This document shows positions 62,116 to 64,000 of a DNA stretch of 64,000 nt, in pieces. The notes under the pieces were generated by a model. The model searched no databases. It saw only the letters and a list, made by a program, of their open reading frames with translations, and had not been told where the DNA came from. The translations under genes were made by a program, and so were the position numbers. Source of the stretch: SAR202 cluster bacterium bin90 (GTDB lineage: Bacteria > Chloroflexota > Dehalococcoidia > Lucifugimonadales > JADFKI01); the NCBI GenBank assembly GCA_002238855.1, contig MPND01000003.1, positions 62,001-126,000 of the forward strand, given 5' to 3'. The stretch's first letter is position 1; each line of letters opens with the position of its first letter.

Positions 62116-63882
62116 ATGAACAACGCGCAGATTGCCGAGACATTCGAGAACATTGCAGGCCTTCTTGAAATGAAGGGCGAGAAGGTGTTCACGATTCGCG
62201 CCTATCAGCGGGCTGCACGCACCATTGAGCGGCTACCGATGGAAGTCGGCGATATGCTGCGTGAGGAGCAAGACCTCAGAGAAATTCCTGGCATTGGCAA
62301 GGCAATCTCGGAAAAGATCGCTGAGATGGTCCATACCGACGAGCTGAAATATTATGATCGCCTAAAGGCCGAGTTCCCGGACGGTATCCTTGATGTGATG
62401 CAGATACCAGGCCTTGGCCCTAAGACTGTGCGTCGGCTCTGGCAAGAACTCGGCGTTACCGATGTCTCCGGCCTGCAAGCGGCCATCGACGACGGCAGCC
62501 TTGCCACATTGCCCCGGTTAGGCAAGAAGACTGCCGAGAACATAGCCCGCCAGATCCAGTTCCAGCGCAGCCAGAGCAAGCGAATGCCAATTGCCAGGGC
62601 GCAGCCGATATGTGACAGGCTAATCGCCTCCCTGTTGGACCAATGCCCGGGAATCCACAGGCTTGAACCGGCCGGAAGCATGCGAAGGTACGAAGAAACG
62701 ATTGGCGACATAGACATCGTGTGTACGGCGGACGACCCGCAGCAGGTGCTCGGCACTTTAGTAAATATGCCGAATGTCGCCGATGTGCTTCGCCACGGTG
62801 ACACGAAGGCATCAGTCTATCTCAGCGACGGCATTCAAGTTGACCTGCGAGTCGTGCATGAGCGTCACTTCGGCGCACTGCTTCAATATTTCTCAGGCAA
62901 CTTACAGCACAACATTCTGCTTCGAGACAGGGCAAGTTCATTGAATCAGTCCCTCAACGAATACGGCCTTACCGACAAGGAAACGGGTGCCATCGAAGAG
63001 TTCTCCGACGAAGCAACGCTGTATAACAGGTTGGGACTGCAATACATCCCACCGGAATTACGTCAGGGCGTCGGCGAGGTCAAGGCTGCCCTCGAACATC
63101 GAATCCCAACGCTGGTGAACGTGTCCGACATTCGGGGCGACTTACATGACCACAGCGACTGGAGCGACGGCCGTGACCCTATGGAAATGATGGTGCTCGC
63201 CGCGAGAGAACGAGGGCTCGAGTATTTCGCTATGACGGACCATTCCGTCGGCAGAGGCATCGCAAATGGCCTAAGCGTCGAGCGGCTCGAAAGACATAAG
63301 GCAGCAGTACGTCGGCTGGATCAGGACATCGATGGCATACGCCTGCTTTGTGGAACAGAGATGGACATTCGCGCAGACGGCACGCTCGACTACGAGGACG
63401 ATGTTCTTGAGCAACTCGACTGGGTGGTAGCGTCAGTGCATTCCGCGATGGGACAGGATGCTGCGACCATGACCGAGCGGATCATCAAAGCGATGCACAG
63501 CCCGCACGTGGATGTCATCGGCCACCTTAGTACACGTCTCGTAGGCGAACGTCAGCCAATTGAGGCCGATTTCGAGGCTATTTTCCGAGCTGCGAAGGAG
63601 ACCGGTACTGCCCTTGAAATCAATGCCTCCCCGGAGCGACTCGATCTCAGGGACAGCCATGCCGCCCGCGCCCGGGAGCTCGGAGTTCCTTTGGTTATCA
63701 GCACCGATGCGCACACCACTGAAGGGCTGAACAACACCCGTTTCGGCGTTGGTGTTGCCAGACGCGCGTGGTGCGGGCCATCCCACATCCTTAATACCCT
63801 TACCTACGACAGGTTTCACGAATATCTCAATATGCCCAAGACACACAGGACTGAAGCGTTTGCAAGACTTGCAAGAGCCTGA
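62116..63882 (+). CDS. polX: DNA polymerase/3'-5' exonuclease PolX
   Basis: 588 aa. N-terminal helix-hairpin-helix region (IPGIGKAISEKIAE, IPGLGPKTVRRLWQELG, LPRLGKKTAENIA), then a family X polymerase palm with GSMRRYEETIGDIDIV (metal Asp pair) and DGIQVDLRVV. From about 335 comes a PHP phosphoesterase domain, GDLHDHSDWSDGRDPMEMM, YFAMTDHS, GTEMDIRADG, VIGHLSTR and STDAHTT. Such enzymes fill gaps and remove 3' ends in base-excision repair. It follows secA by 50 bases. Confidence 0.95.
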   Translation: MNNAQIAETFENIAGLLEMKGEKVFTIRAYQRAARTIERLPMEVGDMLREEQDLREIPGIGKAISEKIAEMVHTDELKYYDRLKAEFPDGILDVMQIPGLGPKTVRRLWQELGVTDVSGLQAAIDDGSLATLPRLGKKTAENIARQIQFQRSQSKRMPIARAQPICDRLIASLLDQCPGIHRLEPAGSMRRYEETIGDIDIVCTADDPQQVLGTLVNMPNVADVLRHGDTKASVYLSDGIQVDLRVVHERHFGALLQYFSGNLQHNILLRDRASSLNQSLNEYGLTDKETGAIEEFSDEATLYNRLGLQYIPPELRQGVGEVKAALEHRIPTLVNVSDIRGDLHDHSDWSDGRDPMEMMVLAARERGLEYFAMTDHSVGRGIANGLSVERLERHKAAVRRLDQDIDGIRLLCGTEMDIRADGTLDYEDDVLEQLDWVVASVHSAMGQDAATMTERIIKAMHSPHVDVIGHLSTRLVGERQPIEADFEAIFRAAKETGTALEINASPERLDLRDSHAARARELGVPLVISTDAHTTEGLNNTRFGVGVARRAWCGPSHILNTLTYDRFHEYLNMPKTHRTEAFARLARA

Positions 63883-64000
63883 CGTATTGGATGTCGCTCC
63901 AGCCGCTCATGTGGACGGAGAAGATGTCGAGGCAATAGCGTACCTAATTGGTGCGTTAGGACGCGGTGTGGACTGGCCGACAGCACTGCTTGAGTCGATG
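63869..64000 (+). CDS. Start of an unidentified gene, cut by the window end
   Basis: An open frame of 44 codons from a TTG at 63869 (another TTG at 63860, GTG at 63911) overlaps the end of polX and stays open to the window edge. The product starts QEPDVLDVAPAAHVDGEDVE and continues AIAYLIGALGRGVDWPTALL. Composition fits coding sequence. Too short to assign. Confidence 0.45.
   Translation, partial: MQEPDVLDVAPAAHVDGEDVEAIAYLIGALGRGVDWPTALLESM

Noticed and set aside
1-64000. CRISPR arrays, insertion sequences or prophage
   Set aside because: No regularly spaced repeats, transposase, integrase or phage structural genes were found on either strand.

Overview
The window is a densely packed stretch of a bacterial chromosome of medium G+C. 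It carries mostly housekeeping and catabolic genes and no rRNA, phage or transposon. Gene content and style suggest a member of the Chloroflexota, probably a Dehalococcoidia/SAR202-like lineage. The pointers are a translin-family protein, a DUF6391-type membrane protein, a membrane pyrophosphatase, many TTG/GTG starts with strong Shine-Dalgarno sites, and a mix of SDRs, aldolases and FAD-linked oxidases. This placement is inference; no marker gene was compared. TGA and TAG both end intact genes here, so the standard code applies, with one proposed exception.

Layout. 1-3.6 kb: a TIR-like protein (-) diverges from a lipoprotein S41 protease and smpB (+). 3.6-4.8 kb: a small HTH protein, a membrane protein and tRNA-Arg(TCT). 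4.8-5.7 kb: about 980 bases with no convincing gene. 5.7-10.1 kb: tenA, a thioredoxin-NHL protein with an in-frame TGA at its redox-active position (probable selenocysteine), and a DUF255 thioredoxin-domain protein. 10.2-17.4 kb: an ABC-2 exporter, a glcDEF-type 2-hydroxyacid oxidase and an SDR. 17.5-24.5 kb: aroC, an MFS transporter, a small lipoprotein, a duplicated-domain protein, an SDR, a methyltransferase broken by TAG, a class IV aminotransferase and tRNA-Leu(TAA). 24.7-31 kb: on the minus strand, hppA, a translin-family protein, thiE, yraN, rnhB, a DinB protein and mnmA. 31-34.8 kb: rsfS, ndk-tsaB-tsaE, a phosphoesterase and an unknown protein. 35-41 kb: a plus-strand run (flavin reductase, esterase, HpcH/HpaI aldolase, Zn-dehydrogenase, aldo/keto reductase) facing a sugar-acid dehydratase, which looks like a sugar-acid catabolic set. 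41-42.7 kb: an unknown protein and a frameshifted DUF429-like gene.

42.7-55.4 kb is the main metabolic block, all on the minus strand. In transcription order it reads fhs, moeA, a moeA-periplasmic-binding fusion, mobA, a MoaD-like carrier, an aldehyde:ferredoxin oxidoreductase, and the three subunits of an NAD-dependent formate dehydrogenase. It joins formyl-folate/formate chemistry, two pterin-metal enzymes and part of the cofactor pathway in one transcription unit. 55.5-64 kb: a Zn-dehydrogenase, a MEMO-family protein, prs, secA, polX and the start of one more gene cut by the window edge.

The most notable observation is the probable UxxC thioredoxin-like selenoprotein at 6525-8015, with a hairpin just after the TGA that fits a bacterial SECIS. 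The formate dehydrogenase in the same window, a family that often uses selenocysteine, has cysteine.
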